From an uncultured Clostridium sp. (GTDB lineage: Bacteria; Bacillota; Clostridia; Lachnospirales; Lachnospiraceae): a stretch of 19,956 bases of DNA. The translations under genes and the position numbers were made by a program. The stretch lies in NCBI GenBank assembly GCA_900553925.1, contig USFH01000020.1:1-19956 (forward strand). Direction: 5' to 3'. Under the pieces are notes generated by a model. It was given only the letters and a program-made list of their open reading frames with translations. It had not been told where the DNA came from and searched no databases. Every line of letters starts with the position of its first letter. Positions within the stretch are counted from its first letter, which is position 1. Shown one piece after another: positions 6,904 to 15,414 of this stretch.

Positions 6904-8895
6904 ATGGATCATTTTGAATTGGTATCGGAATATGCACCGACCGGAGATCAGCCGGAGGCGATTGAAGGACTGGTGAAGGGATTTCAGGAAGGAAAGAAAT
7001 GCCAGACACTGCTTGGTGTCACAGGTTCCGGAAAGACATTTACGATGGCGAATGTCATCGCCAAATTAAATAAACCGACGATCATCATATCGCACAATAA
7101 GACTCTGGCGGCACAGCTTTACAGTGAGTTTAAGGCGTTCTTCCCGCATAATGCAGTGGAGTATTTTGTATCGTATTATGATTATTATCAGCCGGAGGCA
7201 TATGTGCCATCGACGGACACGTATATTGCAAAGGATTCGGCTATTAATGATGAGATCGATAAGATGCGGCATAGTGCGACATCTGCCCTGATCGAGCGGA
7301 AAGATGTCGTGGTTGTATCTTCGGTATCGTGTATTTATGGTCTGGGTGATCCGGAAGAATATAAGAACATGATGCTTTCGCTCCGCCCTGGTATGGAGAA
7401 GGACCGGGATGAACTGATCCGGCAGTTGATCGACATTCAGTACACGCGGAATGAGATGGATTTTGCGCGGGGAACTTTCCGCGTGAAGGGCGATATCGTA
7501 GATATCCTTCCGGTATCAACGTTCGAAGACGGAATACGGATTGAGTTTTTCGGTGATGAGATTGACCGGATTGTGGAGTTCGATCCATTGACCGGTGAGA
7601 TTAAGCGTGCGCTTTCCTTCGCCTGTATCTTCCCGGCATCGCACTATGTTGTTGCGCCGGAGAAGATGAAGCATGCAATCGTGGAGATTGAAGAGGAATT
7701 AAAACAGCAGGTAGCATATTTCAAGGAGAATGACAAGTTGTTAGAAGCACAGCGTATCCGCGAACGGACAGAGTTCGATATGGAGATGCTGCAGGAGACA
7801 GGATTTTGCTCCGGTATCGAGAATTATTCGCGGATACTGGCTGGCATGAAGCCGGGCGCTACGCCGAACACACTGCTGAATTTCTTTGATGGCGATTATC
7901 TGATCATCGTGGATGAGTCACATATTACATTGCCACAGGTGCGGGGCATGTATGCGGGAGACCGGTCCCGGAAGACAACGTTGGTTGATTATGGATTCCG
8001 CCTGCCGTCGGCACTTGATAACCGACCGTTGAATTTTCAGGAGTTTGAATCCAAGATCGACAAGATCTTATATGTATCGGCAACGCCGTCGGATTATGAG
8101 AAGGAACATGAGGAGAACCGCGTCGAGCAGATTATCCGCCCGACCGGACTGTTAGACCCGGAGGTAGAAGTACGTCCGATCGAAGGACAGGTGGATGATC
8201 TCGTATCAGAGGTCAACAAAGAGGTTGCAAAGGGCAATAAGATATTAGTTACGACGCTGACGAAGCGCATGGCAGAGGATCTGACGGATTATATGAAGCA
8301 GCTTGATATCAAGGTCAAATATCTGCATTCCGATATTGATACACTGGAACGATTGGAGATTGTACGTGATCTTCGAATGGGTGTTTTCGATGTGCTGGTC
8401 GGAATCAACCTGCTCCGTGAGGGACTTGATATTCCGGAGATCACACTGGTTGCAATCCTGGATGCGGATAAAGAAGGTTTTCTTCGTTCGGAGACTTCAC
8501 TTGTACAGACGATTGGACGGGCTGCGCGTAATGTGGATGGACATGTGATCATGTATGCCGATACGATCACGGATTCGATGCGGCATGCAATCGACGAGAC
8601 GAACCGCAGGCGGAAGATTCAGGACGCTTATAACAAGGAACATGGCATTACGCCGCAGAGTATCAAGAAGGATATCCGTGATCTGATCAGTCTGGATACC
8701 GGTGAGAGCGTGACTACGAAGAAGGAACGCGAGAAAGATCCGGAATCTATGACGAAGAAGGAACTGAACGCCGAGATCGCACGTCTGACGAAGAAGATGA
8801 ACAAGGCAGCGATGGAGCTTAACTTCGAGGAGGCAGCCGTGCTTCGTGATGAGTTGAAAGAATTAAAGATTGCCTTGCGGGATTATGATGATTAG
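6904..8895 (+). CDS. uvrB: Excinuclease ABC subunit B
   Basis: UvrB is the damage-verifying helicase-like subunit of nucleotide excision repair. UvrA loads it onto damaged DNA and it then recruits UvrC. The product is 663 aa, full length for the family. It shows Walker A GVTGSGKT (38-45), the aromatic-rich beta-hairpin region (YYDYYQPEAYVPSTDTYIAKD) that clamps DNA, the IIVDESH Walker B motif, helicase motifs including SATPSDYE and QTIGRAARN, and a C-terminal UVR domain (about 620-657, MELNFEEAAVLRDELKEL) for UvrC contact. The start ATG has AAAGGAGAG at 6888-6896. Regulation by LexA is supported by the palindrome at 6766-6779. uvrA lies 700 bases downstream, separated by a palindromic element and a small membrane-protein gene. 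Confidence 0.98.
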   Translation: MDHFELVSEYAPTGDQPEAIEGLVKGFQEGKKCQTLLGVTGSGKTFTMANVIAKLNKPTIIISHNKTLAAQLYSEFKAFFPHNAVEYFVSYYDYYQPEAYVPSTDTYIAKDSAINDEIDKMRHSATSALIERKDVVVVSSVSCIYGLGDPEEYKNMMLSLRPGMEKDRDELIRQLIDIQYTRNEMDFARGTFRVKGDIVDILPVSTFEDGIRIEFFGDEIDRIVEFDPLTGEIKRALSFACIFPASHYVVAPEKMKHAIVEIEEELKQQVAYFKENDKLLEAQRIRERTEFDMEMLQETGFCSGIENYSRILAGMKPGATPNTLLNFFDGDYLIIVDESHITLPQVRGMYAGDRSRKTTLVDYGFRLPSALDNRPLNFQEFESKIDKILYVSATPSDYEKEHEENRVEQIIRPTGLLDPEVEVRPIEGQVDDLVSEVNKEVAKGNKILVTTLTKRMAEDLTDYMKQLDIKVKYLHSDIDTLERLEIVRDLRMGVFDVLVGINLLREGLDIPEITLVAILDADKEGFLRSETSLVQTIGRAARNVDGHVIMYADTITDSMRHAIDETNRRRKIQDAYNKEHGITPQSIKKDIRDLISLDTGESVTTKKEREKDPESMTKKELNAEIARLTKKMNKAAMELNFEEAAVLRDELKELKIALRDYDD

Positions 8896-8912
8896 TTTAC
8901 AATTATTTTAGT

Positions 8913-8947
8913 TATACTATGGATGAGGCGAAGCCAAATATAGTATA
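8913..8947 (+). repeat. Hairpin just after uvrB
   Basis: TATACTAT (8913-8920) pairs with ATAGTATA (8940-8947). The loop contains GGC-GAA-GCC (8927-8935), which can form its own 3-bp hairpin. No T-run follows, so it is a weak terminator candidate. It forms the left shoulder of the larger palindromic element. Confidence 0.5.
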
Positions 8948-9122
8948 TTGAAGTTGTACATAATTATCAGTTTCTACGCAGACGCGCTCTCGCTCGGTTC
9001 AGCACGCAGTGGATACTAAATTCGCGACATGGGATGCCGCTCATTAAGTACCAGCGTGCTTCAACGGTCTGCGAAAGAAATGATAATTATGTACAACAAC
9101 GGAACTATAAGGAAGGCTTCGC
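8928..9122. repeat. Large imperfect palindromic element (MITE-like or structured RNA)
   Basis: The two ends pair in order across nearly 200 bases. GCGAAGCC (8928-8935) pairs with GGCTTCGC (9115-9122). A 17-bp perfect arm at 8953-8969 pairs with 9081-9097. TTTCT (8971-8975) pairs with AGAAA (9076-9080), and CGCAGAC (8977-8983) with GTCTGCG (9067-9073). Further in, AGCACGC (9001-9007) pairs with GCGTGCT (9054-9060), then TACT with AGTA. There is no ORF inside. It fills most of the 350-base gap between uvrB and the small membrane-protein gene at 9246. It could be a miniature inverted-repeat transposable element or a folded RNA in the uvrB-uvrA transcript; no second copy is visible in this window. 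Confidence 0.75.
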
Positions 9123-9159
9123 ATTGTGTGATTGTTGAAACTTTATGTAAGCAAAATTA

Positions 9160-9214
9160 AGCAATTACAAAGTGATAGGATATGTGTAAGATAGAAAAAT
9201 GCTTTGTAATTGTT
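9160..9214 (+). repeat. Inverted repeat upstream of the 106-aa membrane protein
   Basis: CAATTACAAAG (9162-9172) pairs perfectly with CTTTGTAATTG (9202-9212), extended by a G-U and an A-T pair, around a 29-base loop. It ends 16 bases before the AAGGAGG ribosome site at 9231, so it sits in the leader of the next gene. Confidence 0.6.
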
Positions 9215-9245
9215 GAATAATAAAATGAATAAGGAGGAGCTTGCG

Positions 9246-9566
9246 ATGGAAAGAGATGAATTGATTGAGGAGATCTCAAGAAGAAAAGGAATTGCGATGG
9301 AAGAGGTTGCGGAAATCTTAGATGAGGAGGATGCAATCTGCTTAGAAGAGGAAGAAAAATTTGTACAGCAGATGAAGAAAAAGAAGAGAAGAAAGAAGAT
9401 GTGCATGCTTGGAACGATCACAATCTTCCTTGCAGGTGCGGTGTGTGCACTTTTTGTCCTTGACAAGAAGGAGAAGATCAGCATGTCAGATTTAGAGGAC
9501 ATGGTGAAAGATAACGTGAAGAAATATACAGACAAGTATATGGATAAGGTTAAGAAATTTAGTTAG
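9246..9566 (+). CDS. Small membrane protein of unknown function between uvrB and uvrA
   Basis: The product is 106 aa and I do not recognise a named family. Residues 1-45 are charged and helical (MERDELIEEISRRKG, then an acid-rich DEEDAICLEEEE stretch). A lysine/arginine block (KKKKRRKK) follows, then one membrane helix of about 20 residues (MLGTITIFLAGAVCALFVL) and a charged, lysine-rich C-terminal segment with helical pattern (MSDLEDMVKDNVKKY). The basic block before the helix puts the N-terminus in the cytosol. The first 25 residues loosely resemble the N-terminal helices of HU-type proteins, which is only a visual impression. ATG 9246 is chosen for AAGGAGG at 9231-9237; earlier in-frame starts at 9210 and 9225 have no RBS. 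uvrA follows 27 bases after its stop, so the two are likely cotranscribed. Confidence 0.75.
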   Translation: MERDELIEEISRRKGIAMEEVAEILDEEDAICLEEEEKFVQQMKKKKRRKKMCMLGTITIFLAGAVCALFVLDKKEKISMSDLEDMVKDNVKKYTDKYMDKVKKFS

Positions 9567-9593
9567 ACAAAGGAGTAAGCGGAAACAGACGTC

Positions 9594-12428
9594 ATGAGTG
9601 AACATAAGTATATCACCATCAAAGGTGCAAGAGAGCATAATTTAAAGAACATTGACATCAAGATTCCGCGTGATCAGTTTGTAGTATTGACAGGACTTTC
9701 CGGTTCCGGTAAGTCCTCTCTTGCTTTTGATACGATCTATGCGGAAGGACAGCGGAAATATATGGAGTCTCTGTCGTCCTATGCACGGCAGTTCTTAGGA
9801 CTTGCGGACAAGCCGGATATTGACTCGATCGAAGGTCTTTCTCCGTCCATTTCCATTGATCAGAAATCAACGAACCGGAACCCGCGTTCCACGGTTGGAA
9901 CGGTGACGGAGATTTACGATTATCTGCGTCTGCTGTATGCGCGTATCGGTATCCCGCATTGTCCGAAATGTGGCAAAGAGATTGCCAGACAGACAGTCGA
10001 TCAGATGGTCGATGAGATTATGGAGCTGCCTGCGGGTACGAAATTCCAGTTGCTCGCGCCTGTTGTGCGCGGACGGAAGGGCGAGCATGCCAAGCTGCTG
10101 CAACAGGCAAAGAAAAGCGGTTATGTGCGCGTGATCGTGGATGATAGTATGTATGATCTGTCAGAAGAAATCAAACTGGATAAGAACAAGAAGCATAATA
10201 TCGATATCGTTGTGGACCGGCTTGCAGTCAAAGAGGGCATTGAAAGCCGTCTGACCGATTCCATCGAAACTGTCCTGAAGCTGGCAGAAGGTCTGGTGAA
10301 GGTTGATGTGATCGGCGGAGAAGCGATGTTATTTTCCGATAGCTTCTCCTGCCCGGATTGTGGCATCAGCATCGAGGAGATCGAACCGCGAAGCTTCTCA
10401 TTCAACAATCCGTTTGGCGCATGCCCTTGCTGTACCGGACTTGGGTTTAAGACGGAATTTGATATTGACCTGATTATCCCGGATGACAGTCTGACTTTGA
10501 ATCAAGGGGCAATCGCCGTACCGGGCTGGCAGTCCAGTGGAGATAAGAAGAGTTACGCCCATGCATGTCTCGAAGCGCTTGCGGAGGAATACAAATTCTC
10601 GTTGGATGTACCATTTAAGGATCTGCCGGAAGAGGCAAAGCATGTAATCCTGTACGGAACTGAGGGCGAGAAAATATATGTGCACTATAAGAGTGCTTAT
10701 AATGGGAAAGATGCTTTCTATGCGAACTACGAAGGACTGCTTCGGAATCTGCAGCGGCGGTACAGAGAGACAACTGCGGAATCGATCAAGCAGGATTATG
10801 AGACATACATGACTGTGACACCGTGTGAGGTCTGCCACGGTAAGAGATTAAAACCGGAGTCTCTGGCAGTTACGATCGGTGGAAAGAACATTGCGGATGT
10901 CACAGATCTGTCTGTGGTAGCCCTGCATGATTTTATCTCGAAGTTAGAGCTTACCGATCGTCAGAAGATGATCGGTGCGCAGGTGTTAAAGGAGATTCAG
11001 GCAAGACTTGGATTTATGATCAATGTTGGCCTGGATTATCTGACACTGTCGCGTGCAACCGGAACCTTGTCCGGTGGAGAAGCGCAGCGTATCCGTCTGG
11101 CGACGCAGATTGGTTCCGGCCTGGTTGGTGTGGCGTACATTCTGGATGAGCCGAGTATCGGACTGCATCAGCGTGACAATGATAAGCTGATTGCAGCACT
11201 GAAACGCCTGCGAGACCTGGGGAATACCCTGCTAGTCGTGGAACATGATGAGGATACGATGCTTGCAGCGGATCATGTCATTGATATCGGACCGGGCGCA
11301 GGTGCAAATGGTGGTGAAGTCGTGGCACAGGGAACTGCAGAGGAGATTATGCAGTGTCCAGAATCTATCACGGGAGCCTACTTAAGTGGCAGAATCAAGA
11401 TTCCGGTGCCGGCGGAGCGGAGAACACCAACCGGATATATCGAGGTACTTGGTGCCAGACAGAACAATTTGAAGAATATTGATGTGAAGTTCCCACTTGG
11501 CGTAATGACCTGTGTGACAGGTGTATCCGGTTCCGGAAAAAGTTCGCTTGTCAATGAGATCTTGTATAAGCATCTGGCGAGAACTCTGAACCGGGCGAAG
11601 GTAAAACCGGGTAAACATGACGATATCACAGGACTGGACCAGTTGGATAAGATTATCAACATCGACCAGTCTCCGATTGGCAGAAGCCCACGTTCCAACC
11701 CGGCAACTTACACAGGTGTCTTTGATCTGATCCGTGACTTGTTTGCGAATACAAAGGATGCAAAGGCAATGGGCTACACAAAAGGACGATTCTCCTTCAA
11801 CGTTGCTGGTGGCCGATGTGAGGCGTGCCGTGGGGATGGTATCATCAAGATTGAGATGCATTTCTTAGCAGATGTATATGTACCATGTGAGGTCTGTCAT
11901 GGAAAGCGGTATAACCGGGAGACATTGGAAGTCAAATACAAGGGCAAGAGCATCTACGATGTACTTGATATGACAGTCGATGAAGCGTGTGAGTTCTTTG
12001 CGCATGTGCCATCTGTCCTGCGCAAGATTTCGACGTTACAGGAGGTTGGACTTGGCTATATCAAACTTGGACAGCCATCTACGACATTATCCGGTGGAGA
12101 AGCACAGCGAATTAAGCTTGCGACAGAGCTTTCCCGCCGCAGCACAGGCAGGACAATTTATGTCTTAGATGAGCCGACAACGGGACTTCATTTTGCGGAT
12201 GTACACCGTTTGGTCGATATCCTACGTCGGTTGTGTGAGGGTGGAAATACAGTCGTAGTCATCGAGCACAACTTAGATGTCATCAAAACCGCCGATTATA
12301 TCATCGATATCGGTCCGGAAGGCGGCGAAGGCGGTGGAACGGTGGTTGCAACCGGAACACCGGAAGAGATTGCAAAGTGCAAGAAGAGTTATACGGGGCA
12401 GTATCTGAAGAAATATTTGAAGAAGTAA
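9594..12428 (+). CDS. uvrA: Excinuclease ABC subunit A
   Basis: UvrA is the damage-sensing ABC-type ATPase dimer that loads UvrB during nucleotide excision repair. The product is 944 aa, full length. The first ATP site has Walker A GLSGSGKS (34-41) and signature LSGGE (492-496); the second has GVSGSGKS (643-650) and LSGGE (832-836). The first zinc finger is C253/C256/C277/C280 and the second is C742/C745/C765/C768, the one that helps read damaged DNA. Both Walker B segments (ILDEPSIGLH and VLDEPTTGLH) are intact. The start ATG has a weak, distant ribosome site (AAAGGAG at 9569-9575, 18 bases away), suggesting translation partly dependent on the upstream gene. I see no promoter or LexA box directly before it, so it probably depends on the uvrB transcript. 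Confidence 0.98.
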   Translation: MSEHKYITIKGAREHNLKNIDIKIPRDQFVVLTGLSGSGKSSLAFDTIYAEGQRKYMESLSSYARQFLGLADKPDIDSIEGLSPSISIDQKSTNRNPRSTVGTVTEIYDYLRLLYARIGIPHCPKCGKEIARQTVDQMVDEIMELPAGTKFQLLAPVVRGRKGEHAKLLQQAKKSGYVRVIVDDSMYDLSEEIKLDKNKKHNIDIVVDRLAVKEGIESRLTDSIETVLKLAEGLVKVDVIGGEAMLFSDSFSCPDCGISIEEIEPRSFSFNNPFGACPCCTGLGFKTEFDIDLIIPDDSLTLNQGAIAVPGWQSSGDKKSYAHACLEALAEEYKFSLDVPFKDLPEEAKHVILYGTEGEKIYVHYKSAYNGKDAFYANYEGLLRNLQRRYRETTAESIKQDYETYMTVTPCEVCHGKRLKPESLAVTIGGKNIADVTDLSVVALHDFISKLELTDRQKMIGAQVLKEIQARLGFMINVGLDYLTLSRATGTLSGGEAQRIRLATQIGSGLVGVAYILDEPSIGLHQRDNDKLIAALKRLRDLGNTLLVVEHDEDTMLAADHVIDIGPGAGANGGEVVAQGTAEEIMQCPESITGAYLSGRIKIPVPAERRTPTGYIEVLGARQNNLKNIDVKFPLGVMTCVTGVSGSGKSSLVNEILYKHLARTLNRAKVKPGKHDDITGLDQLDKIINIDQSPIGRSPRSNPATYTGVFDLIRDLFANTKDAKAMGYTKGRFSFNVAGGRCEACRGDGIIKIEMHFLADVYVPCEVCHGKRYNRETLEVKYKGKSIYDVLDMTVDEACEFFAHVPSVLRKISTLQEVGLGYIKLGQPSTTLSGGEAQRIKLATELSRRSTGRTIYVLDEPTTGLHFADVHRLVDILRRLCEGGNTVVVIEHNLDVIKTADYIIDIGPEGGEGGGTVVATGTPEEIAKCKKSYTGQYLKKYLKK

Positions 12429-12477
12429 AAGTTGAGGCTGTAAGAATACTCCAAGAATTCGTTCAGGGTAAAATTTT

Positions 12478-12522
12478 AAAGGAAAATCGTAAGAAATTAT
12501 ATTCTTTTCGATTTTCCTTTTG
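12478..12522 (+). terminator. Intrinsic terminator after uvrA
   Basis: AAAGGAAAATCG (12478-12489) pairs perfectly with CGATTTTCCTTT (12509-12520). An inner AAGAA/TTCTT stem adds length, and Ts close the 3' side. The A-rich left arm would also support termination on the minus strand. Confidence 0.85.
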
Positions 12523-12524
12523 TT

Positions 12525-12530
12525 TATAAT
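12525..12530 (+). promoter_or_regulatory. Possible -10 box for the aldo/keto reductase
   Basis: TATAAT at 12525-12530 directly follows the uvrA terminator. The -35 at 12502-12507 (TTCTTT) is poor, so the call rests on the -10 box and on the need for a new promoter after the terminator. Confidence 0.4.
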
Positions 12531-12545
12531 AACCATTATAGATGA

Positions 12546-12598
12546 GCAAACTGCACATTGTGTATATTGCTTCCATCAGAGATAAAAAGGCAGTTTGC
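12546..12598 (+). repeat. Inverted repeat in the leader of the aldo/keto reductase
   Basis: GCAAACTGC (12546-12554) pairs with GCAGTTTGC (12590-12598) with a 35-base loop. It ends 7 bases before the AAGGAGGG ribosome site (12606-12613), so folding could affect translation; alternatively it is an operator pair. Confidence 0.45.
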
Positions 12599-12619
12599 GG
12601 AGTATAAGGAGGGTACAAC

Positions 12620-13609
12620 ATGTATATTGCAAAAGAAACAAGATATGACAATATGAAGTACAATTACTGTGGTGCAAGTGGCTTAAAGCTTCCGGCGGTA
12701 TCACTTGGACTTTGGCACAACTTTGGTTCGAATGGAAATTTCGATACGATGATGGATATGTGCGAGACAGCTTTTGATAACGGTATTACACATTTCGATC
12801 TGGCGAATAATTATGGTCCATATGATGGCGCTGCTGAGGAGAATTTTGGCAAGATCTTAGATAAGAGTCTGCGTCCATACCGGGACGAGATGATTATCTC
12901 TACGAAGGCCGGATATACGATGTGGCCGGGTCCTTACGGAGATTGGGGCAGCAAGAAATATCTGGTGGCAAGTCTCGATCAGAGCCTGAAGCGGATGGGA
13001 CTTGACTATGTGGATATCTTCTATCACCACAGACCGGATCCGAATACCCCGCTCGAAGAGACTGCCTGCGCTTTGGATGGCATTGTACGAAGTGGAAAGG
13101 CATTGTATGTCGGAATCTCCAATTACAATAAAGAGCAGACAATCGAGATTGCGAAGCTTTTCAAGGAGATGAAAACACCATTTATTATCAACCAGAGACG
13201 GTACAATATGTTTGACCGTGAGATGGAAGAGGATGGACTGAAAGATTACGCAGCCGCAAACGGCATCGGTATCATCACATTCTGTCCGTTGGCACAGGGC
13301 TTACTTACAAATCGTTACTTAAATGGTATTCCGGAGGATAGCCGTATCCGTACCGATGGCAGATTCCTGCAGGAGACAGCCATCAATGAGGAGACGATTG
13401 CAAAGGTTCGTGCGCTGAATGTGATTGCAGAAAACCGTGGTCAGACATTGGCAGAGATGGCACTTGCATGGATTCTGCGTGATAATGATATCACAAGTGT
13501 TCTGATCGGCGCATCCAGATCATCCCAGATCTTAGATAACATCGGCATGCTCGCGAATATGACATTTACGCAGGAAGAACGCGAGAAGATCGACCGTATC
13601 ACAAAATAG
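12620..13609 (+). CDS. Aldo/keto reductase (YghZ/AKR14-like)
   Basis: This is a 329-aa NADPH-dependent cytosolic oxidoreductase that reduces aldehydes or ketones. The N-terminal part (CGASGLKLPAVSLGLWHNFG) matches the YghZ-type branch, whose E. coli member reduces L-glyceraldehyde 3-phosphate and methylglyoxal. The catalytic tetrad is visible as D60 and Y65 (FDLANNYGP), K96 (STKAGY) and H137 (YHHRPD). The C-terminal cofactor segment SVLIGASRSSQI is intact, so the enzyme should be active. ATG 12620 has AAGGAGGG at 12606-12613. The gene stands alone between a terminator at 12522 and a double terminator at 13615-13706, and a detoxification role is likely but not provable from sequence. Confidence 0.93.
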   Translation: MYIAKETRYDNMKYNYCGASGLKLPAVSLGLWHNFGSNGNFDTMMDMCETAFDNGITHFDLANNYGPYDGAAEENFGKILDKSLRPYRDEMIISTKAGYTMWPGPYGDWGSKKYLVASLDQSLKRMGLDYVDIFYHHRPDPNTPLEETACALDGIVRSGKALYVGISNYNKEQTIEIAKLFKEMKTPFIINQRRYNMFDREMEEDGLKDYAAANGIGIITFCPLAQGLLTNRYLNGIPEDSRIRTDGRFLQETAINEETIAKVRALNVIAENRGQTLAEMALAWILRDNDITSVLIGASRSSQILDNIGMLANMTFTQEEREKIDRITK

Positions 13610-13614
13610 AAAAC

Positions 13615-13653
13615 AGGGACGTTCCTTTTGTCATGAGAATCGTCCCTTTGTCT
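13615..13653 (+). terminator. Terminator of the aldo/keto reductase
   Basis: AGGGACG (13615-13621) pairs with CGTCCCT (13641-13647), extended by TTC/GAA after one bulged base, then a T-rich tail TTTGTCTT. Confidence 0.75.
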
Positions 13654-13658
13654 TATAA

Positions 13659-13706
13659 AAACAAGCCGTGCATAGGTTGTAGAAATACCTTGTGCACGGC
13701 TTGTTT
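13659..13706. terminator. Bidirectional terminator between convergent genes
   Basis: AAACAAGCCGTGCA (13659-13672) pairs perfectly with TGCACGGCTTGTTT (13693-13706), with an inner AGGT/ACCT stem. Both ends are A/T-rich, and the MATE gene ends 48 bases to the right on the minus strand, so it serves both genes. Confidence 0.85.
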
Positions 13707-13753
13707 AATATGGAATAAATATATGTTTGGTAATGCGGAGCGACAACCGATTC

Positions 13754-15154
13754 TTATACATTTTGATGTTGCGAATTCAGCCGTGATAGCTCGCGTAATT
13801 CCTTGATCGTAAATACACCACAGACCACAGCAGCCGCAATATCTGCAATCGGACCTGCATACATGACACCGTCGATTCCCATGAAGATCGGGAAGATCAC
13901 GATGAGCGGCAGCAGGAAGAGAATCTGTCTCGTCAGCGACATGAAGATACCAAGCTGCGATTTACCGATAGAATTGAAGAAATTCGCAGTTACAGGCTGG
14001 ATGCCGTTAATCAAAGTGAAGAACATATAAATCCGGAAATACCGTTCGGAAAACTGATAGTAAAGTTCGCTTCCTTCTCCGAAGACACGGATGATCTGTC
14101 TTGGGAAAAGCTGGAAGCATGCAAATGCAATCAGCGACAGGAAGGTAGCGGTAGCGAGTGCCAGAAGATATGTTTTCTTCACGCGGTTGTATTTCTTTGC
14201 ACCGTAATTAAATCCGATGACCGGCTGGATGCCCTGTGAGATACCGATGACAAAGGACATGAAGATCATGTTAACCTTCGTGATGATACCGGCACAGGCA
14301 AGCGGGATATTACTTCCGTAGACGGATGATGCACCGTAATGTGACAGAACGTTGTTCATCACGATCTGTACGACGGTCATAGCAATCTGGTTGAAGCATG
14401 CACTGGCACCAAAACGCATGATGTTTGCAAAATAAGTTCCCCGGATGCGGAAACACCGTCTGCGTAACCGGATAGTCTTGAAATGAAACATGTATCGCAA
14501 ACTGATGCTGAAAGATACAATCTGTCCGAGAATCGTTGCAAGTGCGGCACCGCGCATTCCCATATCCAATGTAAAGATGAAGATTGGATCAAGAATCGTA
14601 TTTACGATGGCACCGATCAGCATGGAAATCATCGAATAACGCGGGCTACCGTCGGCAAGAATCAGCTTACTCATACCGGTGTTGGCAATCAGAAATGGGA
14701 ATCCGATCGCAACGATACGCGTATATCCCTGTGCATAGGGAAGAACTTCCGCTGTTGCACCGAAGAATTTGAGCATTGGTGTAAGCAGGATGGAGGTAAA
14801 TACGAATAAGATAAGCCCGAAGATTGTCATCAGGCAGATACCGCAACCTGCGTAATTGGCAGCTTCTTCGTCTTCTTTTGCGCCAAGCTTCAGGGAGACA
14901 TTGGTAGCACTTCCGATTCCGAGCAACAGGGAAATTGCAGTGCATGTCGTCGAGAGTGGAAATGTAATGTTGGTTGCTGCATTCCCGTTGATTCCGATAC
15001 CCTGCCCGATAAAAATCTGGTCGACAATGTTATAAAGTGCAGTTACCAGCATCGAAATGATGCATGGGATTGCGAATTTGACAAGTAATTTTGATTCTTT
15101 TTGTGTGCCAAGCGGATTGGCAGATTTTATGTTCTCATTCATATTTTTCACCAT
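13754..15154 (-). CDS. MATE family multidrug efflux transporter
   Basis: This is a 466-aa inner-membrane antiporter of the MATE superfamily (NorM/DinF/MepA type), which exports drugs or metabolites in exchange for Na+ or H+. It has the expected twelve hydrophobic segments in two homologous halves, starting with FAIPCIISMLVTALYNIVDQIFIG. The family-typical runs NAATNITFPLSTT and GIGSATNVSLKLGAK lie in the first half, and QGIQPVIGFNYGAK in the second. The start is either ATG 15154 or ATG 15142; the second has GGTGA five bases upstream, the first has no clear site, so the true protein may be 462 aa. It is divergent from the XRE-Uma2 gene and convergent with the aldo/keto reductase. The substrate cannot be inferred. 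Confidence 0.93.
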   Translation of the reverse strand: MVKNMNENIKSANPLGTQKESKLLVKFAIPCIISMLVTALYNIVDQIFIGQGIGINGNAATNITFPLSTTCTAISLLLGIGSATNVSLKLGAKEDEEAANYAGCGICLMTIFGLILFVFTSILLTPMLKFFGATAEVLPYAQGYTRIVAIGFPFLIANTGMSKLILADGSPRYSMISMLIGAIVNTILDPIFIFTLDMGMRGAALATILGQIVSFSISLRYMFHFKTIRLRRRCFRIRGTYFANIMRFGASACFNQIAMTVVQIVMNNVLSHYGASSVYGSNIPLACAGIITKVNMIFMSFVIGISQGIQPVIGFNYGAKKYNRVKKTYLLALATATFLSLIAFACFQLFPRQIIRVFGEGSELYYQFSERYFRIYMFFTLINGIQPVTANFFNSIGKSQLGIFMSLTRQILFLLPLIVIFPIFMGIDGVMYAGPIADIAAAVVCGVFTIKELRELSRLNSQHQNV

Positions 15155-15185
15155 TTTTCTGTAGTATGTCCATTTATTAATTATT

Positions 15186-15215
15186 AAACTATCACTATTG
15201 TAGAAAAAATGTCAA
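15186..15215 (-). promoter_or_regulatory. Putative promoter for the MATE gene
   Basis: On the minus strand a consensus TTGACA (15215-15210) is followed after 18 bases by TAGTTT (15191-15186). The -35 is perfect and the -10 moderate. Transcription would start about 25-30 bases before ATG 15154. Confidence 0.5.
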
Positions 15216-15335
15216 ATATTAGTTGCAATTTTTTATTATTAGAAATGAGTTCTTAACTGGATAAAACGGGTATTTTACGGAATGATGCAAGATAATAAAA
15301 ACCAAATAATTGGATATAATACGGGTAAAAAACGG

Positions 15336-15364
15336 TTGACTTATACATAGAAGAGTACTATGCT
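15336..15364 (+). promoter_or_regulatory. Sigma-A-type promoter for the XRE-Uma2 gene
   Basis: TTGACT (15336-15341), a 17-base spacer and TATGCT (15359-15364) lie 50 bases before the start codon. A second TATAAT at 15315-15320 has no good -35 partner. Confidence 0.65.
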
Positions 15365-15414
15365 AAATATAAAGGTATCGATAATGAAAGTATTTTTCCA
15401 AAGGAGCGATGCAT

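Noticed and set aside
8896..9245. tRNA, riboswitch or T-box in the uvrB-uvrA spacer
   Set aside because: No cloverleaf, T-box sequence or known aptamer core was recognised; the pairing is one long nested palindrome.
15241..15335. Regulatory element in the MATE/XRE-Uma2 divergent region beyond the two promoters
   Set aside because: Only A/T-rich sequence and an unpaired TATAAT at 15315 were seen; no convincing operator palindrome.
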